64,000 bases of DNA from Sipunculus nudus. Lineage: Eukaryota > Annelida > Sipuncula > Golfingiida > Sipunculidae. The DNA lies in the NCBI GenBank assembly GCA_026874595.1, contig CM049319.1, positions 17,456,601 through 17,520,600 of the forward strand, in the 5' to 3' direction. Position numbers and translations under genes: made by a program. Position 1 is the stretch's first letter, and every line of letters begins with the position of its first letter. A model generated the notes under the pieces. The model made no database searches. It had not been told where the DNA came from and saw only the letters and a program-made list of their open reading frames with translations. Of the stretch, positions 24,801 to 35,345 are shown piece after piece.

Positions 24801-25331
24801 ACAACTAAAGCGAAAGCAACAGCCAAAATGCTATATGATACCTTCATCAATCATTATGGTTTCCCCATGAAAATTCACAGCGATCAAGGAGCACAATTCG
24901 AGTCCCGAATTATCAAAGAATTATGTAAATTAGCCGGTATAAAAAAGACCCACACAACTCCTTATCATCCCCAGGGGAACCCTGTGGAACGATTCAATAG
25001 AACTCTGCTTAGTATGTTGGGGGCATTAGAGCCAGATCAAAAGAAAAACTGGAAAGACCAGGTCGGATCTTTAACCCATGCATACAATTGTACCCGAAAT
25101 GATGCAACGGGTTATTCACCATTTTTTCTTATGTTTGGTCGACACCCACGTCTGCCCATAGACATAATTTTGGGACAAACACAGTCTTCTGATACTACAT
25201 CGTATCAGACGTACGTAGCTGAATTAAAAACCGGCTATCTCTTGCTTACGAAACGGCGCAACGTATTGCCACAGCAAACAAGGCTCGACATAAATTATTA
25301 TATGATCGTCGATGTCATAAGACCACTTTAA
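21801..25331 (+). CDS. pol: Pol: protease, reverse transcriptase, RNase H, integrase
   Basis: 1176 codons from the first ATG; in vivo it is probably entered by the -1 frameshift at 21756-21762. Numbering from that ATG, the aspartic protease motif DTGS is at 47-50, the reverse transcriptase core YLDD at 486-489 (with FCIDYRTLNQ upstream), an RNase H aspartate in HTDAS at 651, and the integrase HHCC zinc domain before CPRC. The integrase catalytic residues are D969, D1028 and E1063 (SDQG, NPVERFNRTL). It replicates the element through RNA and integrates the cDNA. The last ~36 codons are out of frame: from the A run at 25226-25230 the homologous reading continues one frame over, so the stop at 25329-25331 truncates the integrase C-terminus. 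Confidence 0.97.
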   Translation: MINTPTNQYNVTNPRSTNHKSTKIPLIGNTQIITLEADGKACKGLIDTGSQVCTVAHWFVDKNLSLEDLTPIDELVEFKQVSGQTIEYCGIIPIDLTFPSLLNKTLSVPVVVIKDTEFNTDVPFLLGTNVLTNLMQTLKLEKGDNFVQQLQVSTPWQLAFKSLQLSQNSSNHDKRAYGTKPITVPPRGKVTVNAVTRAVTNGKTLVITDTDKFHMLPAGLVVCPTLQQVDFSSGSKQRIKVQIQNLTCHQVKIPNKAVLCELHEASAIESIGDSTPKGSLLELVQVNDVLSPTELDQLKQLLLKWEHLFSLSDTDLGRTSLVQHHITLKNDQPFRERYRRIPPQLFQEVKEHLREMLSAKVIRESKSPFASPIVLVRKPDGSLRFCIDYRTLNQNTVRDAYTLPRIEDTLDSLLGAHYFSSLDLKVGYWQVEMAEQDKAKTAFTVGPLGFYEFETMPFGLVNAPATFQRLMQSVMGDLHLRECLLYLDDIIVFSSTFSEHLERLNSVFQRLSEAGLKLKPSKCCFVQNEIKYLGHVVSKDGIKTDPTKMEVLRQWPKPSSIQDVRRFLGFAGFYRRFVPDFARIAKPLHSLLKGPKKKSKKSKTLCNTSHSPTFIWTDEHQQAFEKLINLLCSSDVLAFADFSKPFILHTDASFDGIAGILYQEQGGQKRPIAFASRSLSPSESRYAIHKLEFLALKWCVTDKFKDYLYGSKFTVFTDNNPLTYILTSARLDATGQRWVADLANYDFSIQYRAGKHNIDADALSRISRAKDDQERGEKTIPDNVIKALCEAGMSSHDIVSSLNVHPASSFVMNLSCTSLKHDNQDVKSAQLQDSILLPFILYLRDHRRIQTQNLNAEQLALFKKRKSLTLKDNLLYRKRIDNGEDTYQLVVPTSLRPMALSGVHDDVGHLGRDRSIDLARERFFWPNMTKDIKEYVKNCPRCVRRKTPPDTAPLVSITSSEPMELLCIDFLSLEPSSGGTEHILVMTDNYTRYAQALPCKTTKAKATAKMLYDTFINHYGFPMKIHSDQGAQFESRIIKELCKLAGIKKTHTTPYHPQGNPVERFNRTLLSMLGALEPDQKKNWKDQVGSLTHAYNCTRNDATGYSPFFLMFGRHPRLPIDIILGQTQSSDTTSYQTYVAELKTGYLLLTKRRNVLPQQTRLDINYYMIVDVIRPL

Positions 25332-26125
25332 TGCCTGGCGACAAAGTCTTGGTACGAAATGTAGGTCTAAAAGGCAGGCAGAAACTTGCTAACAAGTGGG
25401 AAGAAACAATTTATAAAGTCCAGGCACAACCAAGGGTTGAGATCCCTGTTTATGTTGTTTCCCCACTTGATGATAATGGACGTCGGAGAACACTCCACAG
25501 AAATATGTTACTTCCTATTAACAGTTTGCCACTAGATACAAACCCAAGAACAAAATCTCGCCAAACGAAACCCCGTGTTATCAACACCCGTGGTCGCCAT
25601 ATTAGTACTAGCACAACTGTTGAGTCTTCTGATGAATCCTCGGATGTCTTAATTCAAATCCCGGATCGTCCGAATCCGCATGATAGTCATGTCATTCAAA
25701 ACGCCCGAGAAACTGTTGACTTGCAGGAAGATCAAGAACTGATAGCAACTGCAGATTCTCTAGGTAGCGGTTCAGACGGAAGGAGGCCAGATGCTGCACA
25801 CTCTGATGAAAGTGAAGTTGACCAGGGTCGCGAGATAGGTGTTACACTAGAATCTGCTCCAGAAGAAATTCTATCAGACGTATCCGAGCCTATGTCACCA
25901 TCAGATACCGATGTACCTCAGTTTCACATTCCGGAAATACCACTGGAGCCTGTTTCATCTGAACCAGAACCCAGTGGGTCTGAACAGAATGTATCTGCTC
26001 AGGAACACGTTCCATCCAGGACTTCAGAAAATATTCCACACCATTTAGGCAGACCACAACGACAGCGAAGACCGCCTGCTCATCTGCGTTCAGATGAATA
26101 TGTCGTAGGATTTAAGAATAGATAA
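25226..26125 (+). CDS. Integrase C-terminal part and acidic tail, displaced by a frame break
   Basis: The frame beginning at the five-A run continues the integrase: a basic stretch with DRRCHKTTLMPGDKVLV and a small beta-barrel-like module ending near RRTLHRNMLLPIN. An acidic Ser/Glu/Pro-rich tail of about 190 residues follows, ending at TAA before 26126. It has its own ATG at 25331, overlapping the pol stop as TAATG, but that is probably not the natural start. The simplest reading is loss of one A from a homopolymer, or an assembly error there. A second -1 slip is less likely because no standard heptamer is present. No chromodomain is evident. Confidence 0.8.
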   Translation, partial: KNRLSLAYETAQRIATANKARHKLLYDRRCHKTTLMPGDKVLVRNVGLKGRQKLANKWEETIYKVQAQPRVEIPVYVVSPLDDNGRRRTLHRNMLLPINSLPLDTNPRTKSRQTKPRVINTRGRHISTSTTVESSDESSDVLIQIPDRPNPHDSHVIQNARETVDLQEDQELIATADSLGSGSDGRRPDAAHSDESEVDQGREIGVTLESAPEEILSDVSEPMSPSDTDVPQFHIPEIPLEPVSSEPEPSGSEQNVSAQEHVPSRTSENIPHHLGRPQRQRRPPAHLRSDEYVVGFKNR

Positions 26126-26682
26126 ATATTGTTGTATATTGTTATATTGTTGTATATTGTTACAAATGTTCATCATTGATTCATGTTTCAGATGTACCAG
26201 CTTCGAATAAATCTTCATGCTTGTCGTTGCTTGCCATCAGGATATCTGAAACAAATGATGTAATTGTATATAAATAAACAAATAATGAGCGATATAAACT
26301 ATTGGGCGATATTAACGTATTAACAGATATAAACGTATCAGCCTATCAATTGATTATCATTGATAAGGTTACACCCCGATAGTGTAAGTTATTCTTCATT
26401 AATGCTTGCCCATTAGTAAGTTACCTAATGACATGCATTCAACTAAGATCATAAGAGTATAAATTAAATCATAAACTTACCTATTATGTCTGTATCATGA
26501 ATGATTCCCCTGGGAGTCGCCGATATTCCAGTGTTCTCCTAATACCCAGGGAAACACATCTGATATTATCGTACAAAGATAATTAATCTTTGTTCTACAA
26601 TCGTTGATATTCTACTTCCATGTGTATGCACATTCACCGTTTAGTGTGCAATGCCTGTGTAAATTGTCGGGACGCCAATTGC
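26126..26682 (+). other. Gypsy 3' untranslated segment
   Basis: AT-rich, with repeated TTGTTGTATATTGTTA words at its start. There is no further ORF, so no envelope gene. Confidence 0.75.
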
Positions 26683-26695
26683 AAACAGGGGGGAG
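26683..26695 (+). other. Polypurine tract
   Basis: AAACAGGGGGGAG lies two bases before the 3' LTR and is the expected plus-strand primer. Confidence 0.85.
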
Positions 26696-26697
26696 TG

Positions 26698-27499
26698 TGT
26701 AACAGGCTCAGGTGTAGACTCCGATAGTGTACGTGATGCCCAATAGAGGGCACCCAATTTATAGCCTTTTAAGTTCATTTTAGTGTCTATGATGTCCGAC
26801 AGGGGGCATCACTAGTTAATTAGTCATTTGCATATATTTCCTTATAGGGTTAAGTTCACTTATCTAATATGCACACGTCACACTGCACCTGACATCTGAC
26901 TCTGCCGCCAAAACGACTTCAATATTCTCCATTTTTGCGCCATTCCGTCACCAAACTTCGTAATGGCAACACGCCATAACCGTTGTATGTTTATTACTTC
27001 ACAGGTAAGCATTGCCTTCATTGCCTACGATAGTCATTACTATATGCGTTCGTAATTTCGTACAAGGTTACTACAAATATCAATGTTTGTGTGTCAGTGG
27101 CGTAATTCATTTCATAATTTTCAGTCTCGTATTATAACTCTCTATTAAGCCTCATATTTGTCTTCACAAGAGTATCCACTGTACTTTTGTATTATAGTGC
27201 GTTTGTCTAATGACATTCTGTAATACTACTTGTAACCCATTTACATTTGAATATTGTATTTCTTAAAATGTCTCTGGATTGTAACTACCACAATATATAT
27301 ATATATATATATAAAATTCCATTGTAATAGAAAAAGAGGATTCCGTCACCAAACTTCGTAATGGCAACACGCCATAACCGTTGTATGTTTATTACTTCAC
27401 AGTAAACCCTTTTCACCACATCAGTCGTTTGTTGTCGTATGATGGAAGAGAGAGGACACTTCCCCTTTTGTTAACCCAGTCGAAGGACTGTTATATATA
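26698..27499 (+). repeat. 3' LTR
   Basis: It matches the 5' LTR except for one visible A/G difference and a shorter TA tract. The 63-bp duplication is present again (26942-27004 and 27340-27402), as is ATTTGCAT (26825-26832). The end lies between 27495 and 27499 because of a terminal TA run. Confidence 0.95.
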
Positions 27500-27949
27500 T
27501 ACAATATCTACCATTCATAAATATTATATAAATGATATGTACACATTATATACATATATGTTACATATACAAAATACATTTTACCAGCAACCGCGACCGA
27601 ATAAAAGGTATCGGCCTTGCCGCAACCGTATCACGCGACCGCACACCGCTGCCTGCCTTAACCGCGTAAAAGGAATCATAGCTTTACGCTGGTAAATGTT
27701 AAATCCTCCGTATATCTGACAAACCGGGAGTGATTTTGATTAAATATTACATTCAACAATTAAAAGAATATACATATGCCTGTAGCCAAACTGAGCACGT
27801 CGCATGACCGATACCGAGCTGAGAAGTAACGAAGATATATAACATGGCATGTGAAAGTACATTCTCATAATAGTGAAATTAAATCAATATTACAGTTATG
27901 TTTTAACGAAATGGCAAAATTGATAATCGCCCAACGTAGGCCTATTATT

Positions 27950-28115
27950 TTTGTTCAGGAGGATATGCGTTCATTCCCGTTTGTATGCTTGTGTGACGTG
28001 TGTTTGTTCATGAACGAAATCTCATGAAATATTCCGGACATTTATAGGGAATGGGCCATTGAAAAGTAGATTTTGGTGTGGATCCCGCAAATGAACCGGA
28101 TCCAGGAACACAGGC
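27950..28115 (-). repeat. CCTCCGCC-family interspersed repeat
   Basis: It starts CAGGAGGATATGCGTTCATT and contains GTTTGTTCATGAACGAAATC, GGGAATGGGCC, GGTGTGGATCC and CCGGATCCAGGAA in family order. Confidence 0.7.
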
Positions 28116-28550
28116 TATAGTTTAAGAAATTGGACCTATACGTCAAGTGTACACTTTCCAAAAGTTTATGAAACATCATAAAATGAAAGTATTTCGGGTA
28201 CGAAATGCGAGTGAGCCAGCACTGAAAACAATTGCATTAGATGTTAGGTTGAAAACTGTATACGCCAATACCGCATGTGTCACGTAGATGATCAGTTTAG
28301 CAGACAAATTCAGTATGACGAATTAGACGCCTTGTACCTTTTCAGACTACACTACGATCATACATCAGTTATTTTGATGACATAAGCTTTCTTCATTGGG
28401 GAAATCTGTGCAAACATACAATGGAGAAATTTTTCAACTTGCGTATAAATTTAATGGTCGTGTAGTTGTCCGATAAATATCATGTGCAGATGATAGACCT
28501 TTTCAACGAGCATGCTCTTTGCGTGTAATGTTCGTCTCTTGTGGAACCTT

Positions 28551-28735
28551 ATTGTTTCCGCCAGGAGGGTATGCCTTCATTCCCGTTTGTGTGTGTGTCA
28601 ATCCGGTATATGGTTCGAATTTAGGAACGTCATCAAGGAGTATTATGTATAGTAAATTATGCAAGAATAAACCTGGGAATATGGGACGAATAAGAGAATT
28701 GCTGAGGCTTGCATTCATTAGAATGCAGATTGTTA
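28551..28735 (-). repeat. CCTCCGCC-family interspersed repeat, internally deleted
   Basis: Both family ends are present (CGCCAGGAGGGTATGCC and GAGGCTTGCATTCATTAGAA), but the middle block is missing. Confidence 0.7.
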
Positions 28736-29199
28736 GTTCTTTTTATGGGACTGATAGTAGTGCAGCATTTACAGCAGCACCAGAACACCCTTGCTCGGTC
28801 AGAAGGGTTTTCTAACGGAACAATGTGACACCAGTATGCTATGTTATCACCAGAATCATGGAAGCTTTGCATTTGAGAGCAGACAGAGAAAAGCTGCATG
28901 TGGTGGGCGAGACCTGTTTTGCCGCATCCGACACATACCACAAGAAAGAAGCAGAGAACCAGACTATTTGTAAAGCTGCCGCAGAACCAGGCTGTACAGG
29001 AATCTATTATGACGGGGCACTTGATTAAATTTCCATTACGTGTAGGCCTCATAAGCACCTGTGTAAAACGTATCTTGGTTACTTCCGATACCGGAAATAA
29101 CAGTTAATGTGTTTAAGTAAGGAATAGTGTGGTTATCCATCTTAATAGTCAGCCGGCATCATCATGTGGGCTTTACAGAATCACAGTCATACTTACATT

Positions 29200-29245
29200 C
29201 AGTGGCGTCAATTTATCTTCCAGGATGGGGGGGGGGGGGGGTAAC
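29200..29245 (+). repeat. Poly-G repeat end, family shared with 40.33 kb
   Basis: AGTGGCGTCAATTTATCTTC followed by a G run recurs in reverse orientation at about 40324-40380, so this is the end of an interspersed repeat. Confidence 0.6.
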
Positions 29246-30508
29246 ACACACACATATATATAGCGCGTCTGTATGACTTATTTCAAATATATTAGCGTCT
29301 GTATGACAGATTTTAAATATATATACTTAATCACATTTCAAATATATTGTTTCCAGTTAATTTTAAACTCGATTAAGATATAACTTTTCATACTAAACTC
29401 ATAAATGTAACCAAAGACTATAATTATATTTATTAATATATTTCATTTGCAATATATAAATATTCTTTGAATAGTGGGGGGGGGATTATTACATTGACAC
29501 CCATCCCCCACCCCCTTTGCCAAAAAGTGTGTGCGTGGGGGATATGTACCCCCATCTTCCCAATATTGACGAGCCTGGTTGCATGGACCATTAATATTAA
29601 CCTTAACAATGAGCTGAAAATCTAGTAGTCCGCCAGAAAATGCCTAATGATATTCGGAATTATTCTCTAACACTCAAATAAAAAACTATCATTTATATTT
29701 TATGATCTTCTTGTTATCAGACTGTTTATGCCATAAACAACTTTTCAGCAACTTTTAATGTATTTTCTTTAGCATGTGGTCAATAACCACGACCTTCGTC
29801 AGTTGGGTTCAGATGTTATAAAAACTGTTTACTCGTATATTGAAGGTATTGCATTATCAAAACATTTTGTAAGGTATGATTCTGGTTTCATTCAATTAAT
29901 TTATTTCTTTACTGCAGCTTATATACGTTTTGGAATAAATCTTCCAATTCATGAAAATATTGCAGTTAATTGCATCCCACTGCAAAACGGACCATATACG
30001 CTCCCTTGTGTCCGTTATAAATTCGTCCCTGCATGCAAACCTTTTGAGTTATAAAATCTGCGCGAGTGTATACTATATATTAGCCAAAAGTGATGTCATT
30101 TTCCTAACCACTGCATGACGCATGGTATTATGTAATAGATTAACCCCACGTTCGAGGTGACTTTAACCTTAGGTGAGTTCCAAGTACAGCAACATCATTT
30201 GTCAGTTAAGGATGTTTCGTAGAAAGACCGTGACATGTCAGTTTTTCTCACTCAAACGTTATTGACACATACCGGGTGTTAGCGCATTCAGATTACAGCA
30301 TACCCATATCATATTCTAGCTTCTGTCGATTTGCCTCTTCTTGCATCGCACCCTATAAACTTTCATTTTACATGGTTTGTGGTTTCATGAAAATCTTGAC
30401 ATTCCTAATGTCATTACTACACTTGCCCTGGTATTAGTCATCGTATTGAAACATGAATAATGGCTTTGCTTCCATCAATCTGGCATAATTGAGCATTTTG
30501 AAAAAAAA

Positions 30509-30509
<1 letters not shown>

Positions 30510-30600
<91 letters not shown>
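30510..30600. repeat. (CA)n(TA)n compound microsatellite
   Basis: About 23 CA units followed directly by about 21 TA units. Confidence 0.95.
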
Positions 30601-30601
<1 letters not shown>

Positions 30602-31148
30602 GGATCTATTCACATTTACCATTTTCAGAGGGCCATTCCGGACCATTTGGACTTGACACTTAATTAGTCTTCCCTTATTTGGTTAGACTGGCCAAAGCAA
30701 ACCTGTTACAAAAATATTTCAAGTTTTAAAAAGCCCACTTGACAGCAGACAAGATAAAGTGTAAATTGGGCGAAGTATAACATGTAAGGTAAATAAAAAA
30801 TAGTGTCAGAAATTGTCCGAAATCTAAAATTATAAGAACATTCATTGTTGAACGGCTAAGCATGTTTGGTTAAAGTTAAGTATACCTGTATAATGATTCC
30901 AATCACACGAGCGACATCTTTAGGCGAAAATTGATAATTAGTGTTTCGGGTGCGTTATATCCACACTGAAAACACGTGAGAAGTATAAACTCATCATCCT
31001 GTGTAGTTTTACCTTGTCACTCTTTCTCCGGACACAATCTTCTCCCTTACTGCTCAATCTGTGGAGTTTTGTCCTCAGTTTTCTTCTTGATCAAAACATG
31101 TCAGGCCTTTTACGTTTACCGCGAGGGGATACTACCTGCGATTTGTGA

Positions 31149-32252
31149 CGGGATACTCTAGTCGTCGAGGCAGCCATTATTTATATTGGACCGGCGAGTC
31201 GTGGTACAAGCCCTACGGGGAATGTACTGCAACGGTCACCCATTCTGTCACATCGATATCATGGTAAACAGCAGATAATCTTAACATTAGGCTACGATAA
31301 GGTTAAATTAATAGGGCCGAAATGGAACTAGGTTAATATAAACAAATGTTAAATCCATTGTTTTCATGTAATTTACTCATGAGCATGTAAAAAGATACAA
31401 AGAATATGCTGTTAAGTGTATTAGGACATTTGATTAGTTAGATCTTGTGAAATATCCAAGAATATATCGATTAGGATTTTTTATACAATTTTTACACAAT
31501 ATTATGTTAGGTACATTTAATGCAGGATCGATAAAGCACAAATATTAATAATATTATCAACCATAACAGGAAGTAATTTTAACGTATAGGGTGGCGGACC
31601 AAATTACAGCTGTGACGACACTGCCAACCGCATCAACCACAGCCCTGCTACAGCTGTGTCTTGTGCCAGCAACTACATTAGAACTGTAAGTGATAAACAT
31701 ATAGATTAATAGGCTATTACGGCCGTACTTTAATAACCCCCTGGTCGCCTATAATTCATCTCTCTCAGGTAATAAATAGCAGTATTAAACCGAAAATTTA
31801 CCTGTATGGGTTCTATTGATCACCTTAAATTTACTGAATCGGGTCGCTCTCTTTCAGACTAATTGTATACTTCAAATACAAATGAAATCTTATTTTTAGT
31901 TACAATACTTATAATATCGTACCAACATTACCATATTATGATGAATAGAAATACATATTTTTACCATTCCTGACCCTACAGGGTTTTGTTACACTGGCTG
32001 AACTCGGAAAAACATATATTTTGGCATACTTTCAAAGTAAATGCACGTTTGGAATAATATGTTTATAATTATCTCACGCTGTTGGTACATTTTGTCTAAA
32101 TACATCCTGGCTGGCTCAACCGACTTCTAGTCTTGACCTCTGTGCTGGGTGTTCAGGGGCTGACCATGGAAGCCATCTTGGATATACCTTTGAGCTCTGC
32201 TTGGTGTTGCATCTACGAACTTACTCAAAGACTTCGCTTCTATTACAATATC
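31149..32252 (+). other. Weak candidate for small cysteine-containing exons
   Basis: A 93-bp open segment (31590-31686) sits between an AG and a consensus GTAAGT donor and reads GGPNYSCDDTANRINHS and so on. An upstream open segment ending at a GTAAAC donor (about 31262; GMYCNGHPFCHIDIM) and a downstream one (32157-32252, donor GTAAGA) share phase 0 with it. No start, stop or family is recognisable, so this may be chance. Confidence 0.25.
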
Positions 32253-33823
32253 GTAAGATCCACTATGATCTCTATGGAAGATATAGTTGCGGAAAACTTC
32301 GATCTTTTAAAAACTACTTTAACGCTCCTTTACACTCGAAGGTGACAGGTATCCTGCCCCTTAAGGAAACTATAAGCTGTCCCCACCAACGGCAAAGTTA
32401 TATGATAGACATCGGGCCTAAATGTGATTTTTCAAAAGGGTCACGCATGCCCCGAACGTATTTTGATATTAAATCTGACTAAATCAGACACGAATGCATA
32501 TGCCAATAGTTACTGATTATGATATATCACTTGTAAATTTCGAACAGGCATTCATGGTACATATAATATTTATAATGATTTTCAATACTTGACAAAACAG
32601 ATGTGCTTGGTCATGATTTTCTAACCTCTTTCATTTTGACTTTATTCGGCATTGTTAAATTAAAATTTACTAAATGGAGCGTGCGTTATCATGAAGTGGA
32701 AGGTGGAAAACGTCAATTTTTTTATAAGTAACGTAACTAGCTGATAAACCCGGTATACCGGACTTTTACCGGGGTTTATTCTAAAAGTTAAAAAAAAAAT
32801 ACAGGGATACTGTCTAAATAAGATATATACAAATATTTTTTTACATTTTATGTGGCGCTGTGCTCGTGGCAAGAAATTCACACACCTGGTCAGTGATGAT
32901 GTTTACATTGCTAACCGGAATAAGACACGGGGGCATTCAGGTTTTCGATGATATTTGACTTGTTTCCATCGTTGGACGTTTATAGAATAAATTGATGTGA
33001 GGAACAAATATGCATATCTCGTTAGTAGCAGAAGCGGACCCAATGGTACTCCATGCAGAGGGTCCGTATATATCATATTTTGAGCCACCGCAATCATTTT
33101 TTTTCATCGTATCAGACCAATTTTGAGGATTGAAACCACCAACCAAACCCACCCAACCCTTGTTCCTGAAATTGGGACCTTGAATTAGGTCTTTAATCCT
33201 CCTGGGTTAACCCTCCATTTTAAATAGCGAGAAACATGTGTTAGCGAGAAACATGTGTTTTTCGCTTATAATGACCACGCACGTGGGTGAGAGCCTGGGT
33301 CAAATGTACGGTCAGACATGCGCAATCTTCACTGAAAGAAAGCGTTATTCATATGAACAACGGTCCTTAGTGTTTGAGGTTGAGTGACCACGATGCACGC
33401 ATTTCGGTCATTGCCGAAGGCAGTTCGTCTGTGCTCAGTCTAACCTGCGCACATATCAGTAAAAAACGGGATATCACTCATAATTATATGTACATTAAAA
33501 ATTATATTTTCTCATATCGCATTGCGGGACAATAACCTTTAAAATGAGGTATGGCACAGTGTCATACGCAATGCGGTTACAGAGAACGTTGAGGACTAAG
33601 GTTAAGCGAATTCCTTTGATAAGTATAAGATTCAAAAGAATTATAATCAGCTACATGGCATTTATAATAAACAGCACCTAGCCAAACGCAATTTTGACAG
33701 ATCCTTGCTCGTCAAAACTCGCTTAGACGACCACTTTGACATGCGATAACTTTATCTAAGTCGAAATTTCGAGTTTTTACCGTATATACCGTATATATAT
33801 ATGTAAATATATGTATATATTTA

Positions 33824-33825
<2 letters not shown>

Positions 33826-33910
<85 letters not shown>
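33826..33910. repeat. (TA)n microsatellite
   Basis: Long TA runs interrupted once by TTTTAT. Confidence 0.95.
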
Positions 33911-33913
<3 letters not shown>

Positions 33914-34172
33914 ATGGGAAGGCCGTGTCTTACACACACCAGTGCGTCTTCGGGAGGCGCCACGGTGCTATATCCCAGCAATGGGGATGACCACACACGC
34001 AGGTCCCGCAGGTGCGGTAGAAACCGGGCATCGGTGACACCAGGATACCAAATATTATGATAGAAAGCGAGTGCTACCGCCCTGTCAAGAAGTCCAAAAC
34101 CGAAATGGAAACTCTGCAAATGTATATACATAGAATAAGAATTATATAATTCAGCAGTTATCTACCAAAAAC

Positions 34173-34218
<46 letters not shown>

Positions 34219-35026
34219 GTTCGTCTGTAAGTAGAAGAGTATATGAACAAGTATACTGTATTTTGTGTGGAGCTAATGGAACGTGTCTGTCCCGCAATAA
34301 TGTTGGTGCATGTTATACGCTGATTTATTTTCTTTTAATTTGTCCAATCTTTTATCCATGACTATTAAAAGTGTTTTTTTTATGAATTTCTTACCCACGA
34401 AAACAAATTGATTTGCCGGATTGCATTTTCATTTGATGGGCTATATTTGATTAATATTTAGGCGGCAATACTGGAAGGAGCCCCCTGGTCGAGTTATTCC
34501 GGACCCTTATGCTAGAAGCCGTTTCTATTCACACCTCTAGGGATATGGGGATGCATGGTTCGGATAAATAGTTACAACCGTCTAACTCCAAAATCGAAAT
34601 TCATCACAATCAAAGAAAACCGCATTCTTTTCTACATTGAACATACACATCCATTTTAACCAAATATTACTTATTTCATGAAGTCCGTATTACAAAATAA
34701 TTACGTGCATTTTATTTACCTTGAAACAACTCGAATTCTACACGTTTCAATGGCCTGTATCTGTTGTATTAATACTTACCCCATTGGTTTATTTATAAGC
34801 CCCAGTGCATTATTGGGGAAAGGACCTTATTGCCCACAGTCCCTAAACGGATTCGTATTCTTGTTAGGGTGATCCTGCACATGTGTACTTCCAAAGTTAC
34901 CTTCTAAAATTATTATATCCACCTTACCCCTTTGTCCCAAAACGTCAGTCACGGGTTAATCTTTTCACCTCAATTATCTTGTATATACTTTCATCTCAAG
35001 AATAAAGATTCTTCATGTATGAAGGG

Positions 35027-35345
35027 TTAAGGCAAAAAAAAAAAATAAAAAAGTTTGATTCTCAGCCACTTTTTTTCAGAAATCACTTCGGGCGGGTGGT
35101 ATTTTATTTTTGCCCTTTTTTTTGTATGTTTCGATAAAATGTCATATGATCAGGGAAAAACATGAAAATATCCGGTTTTTTTTTTTGCTTAACAGGTAAA
35201 AACACTAAATAACAAAGGAAATCGTATCAAAATTGTATCATTTTATCTTTTTGAAAGATAAAAAGCAAAATAAAAATGTTTGATGCGGGGGTTAAACTTG
35301 ACGCGGGCGGTGCCTGAGAACCATACCTTTTATTTTTTTGTTGGC
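35027..35345. mobile_element. MITE-like element, copy B
   Basis: The termini are TTAAGGCAAAAAAAA and GTGCCTGAGAACCATACC. It shares GTATGTTTCGATAAAATGTCA, AACAGGTAAAA, CAAAGGAAATCGTATCAAAA and TTGACGCGGGCGGTGCC with copy A. Confidence 0.7.

Larger units (their letters stand above)
18453..27499 (+). mobile_element. Ty3/Gypsy LTR retrotransposon, nearly intact
   Basis: A 9-kb element: 5' LTR, PBS, about 1.2-kb leader, gag, pol, 3' untranslated part, purine tract and 3' LTR. Pol order is PR-RT-RNase H-IN, which defines Ty3/Gypsy (Metaviridae). The LTRs differ by one visible substitution plus TA-repeat length, so insertion was recent. A likely 5-bp target duplication TACAA lies at 18448-18452 and 27500-27504; the exact right end is blurred by a TA run. 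No env-like ORF is present. Two lesions or recoding points are visible: an in-frame TGA in gag and a frame break near the end of pol. Confidence 0.97.
27505..31100. other. Intergenic, repeat-rich; no gene recognised
   Basis: It holds two copies of the CCTCCGCC family, a poly-G repeat (29226-29241) and a (CA)n(TA)n tract. ORFs at 28.8-29.05 kb and 29.8-30.05 kb lack domain support. Confidence 0.5.

Noticed and set aside
25331-26125. Independent third retrotransposon ORF (env-like)
   Set aside because: Its start continues the integrase C-terminus in another frame, and no signal peptide or membrane anchor is present.
28657-29058. Overlapping ORFs on both strands around 28.8-29.05 kb
   Set aside because: Cysteine-containing but open in several frames at once, with no family match or convincing splice sites.
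29776-30054. Open segment after an AG with a T-rich tract, as an exon
   Set aside because: No domain and no compatible neighbouring exon.
33877-34131. Minus-strand ORF between two TA microsatellites
   Set aside because: Part of it is the TA repeat itself; the rest shows no family. The insert may be a small mobile element, but no ends could be defined.
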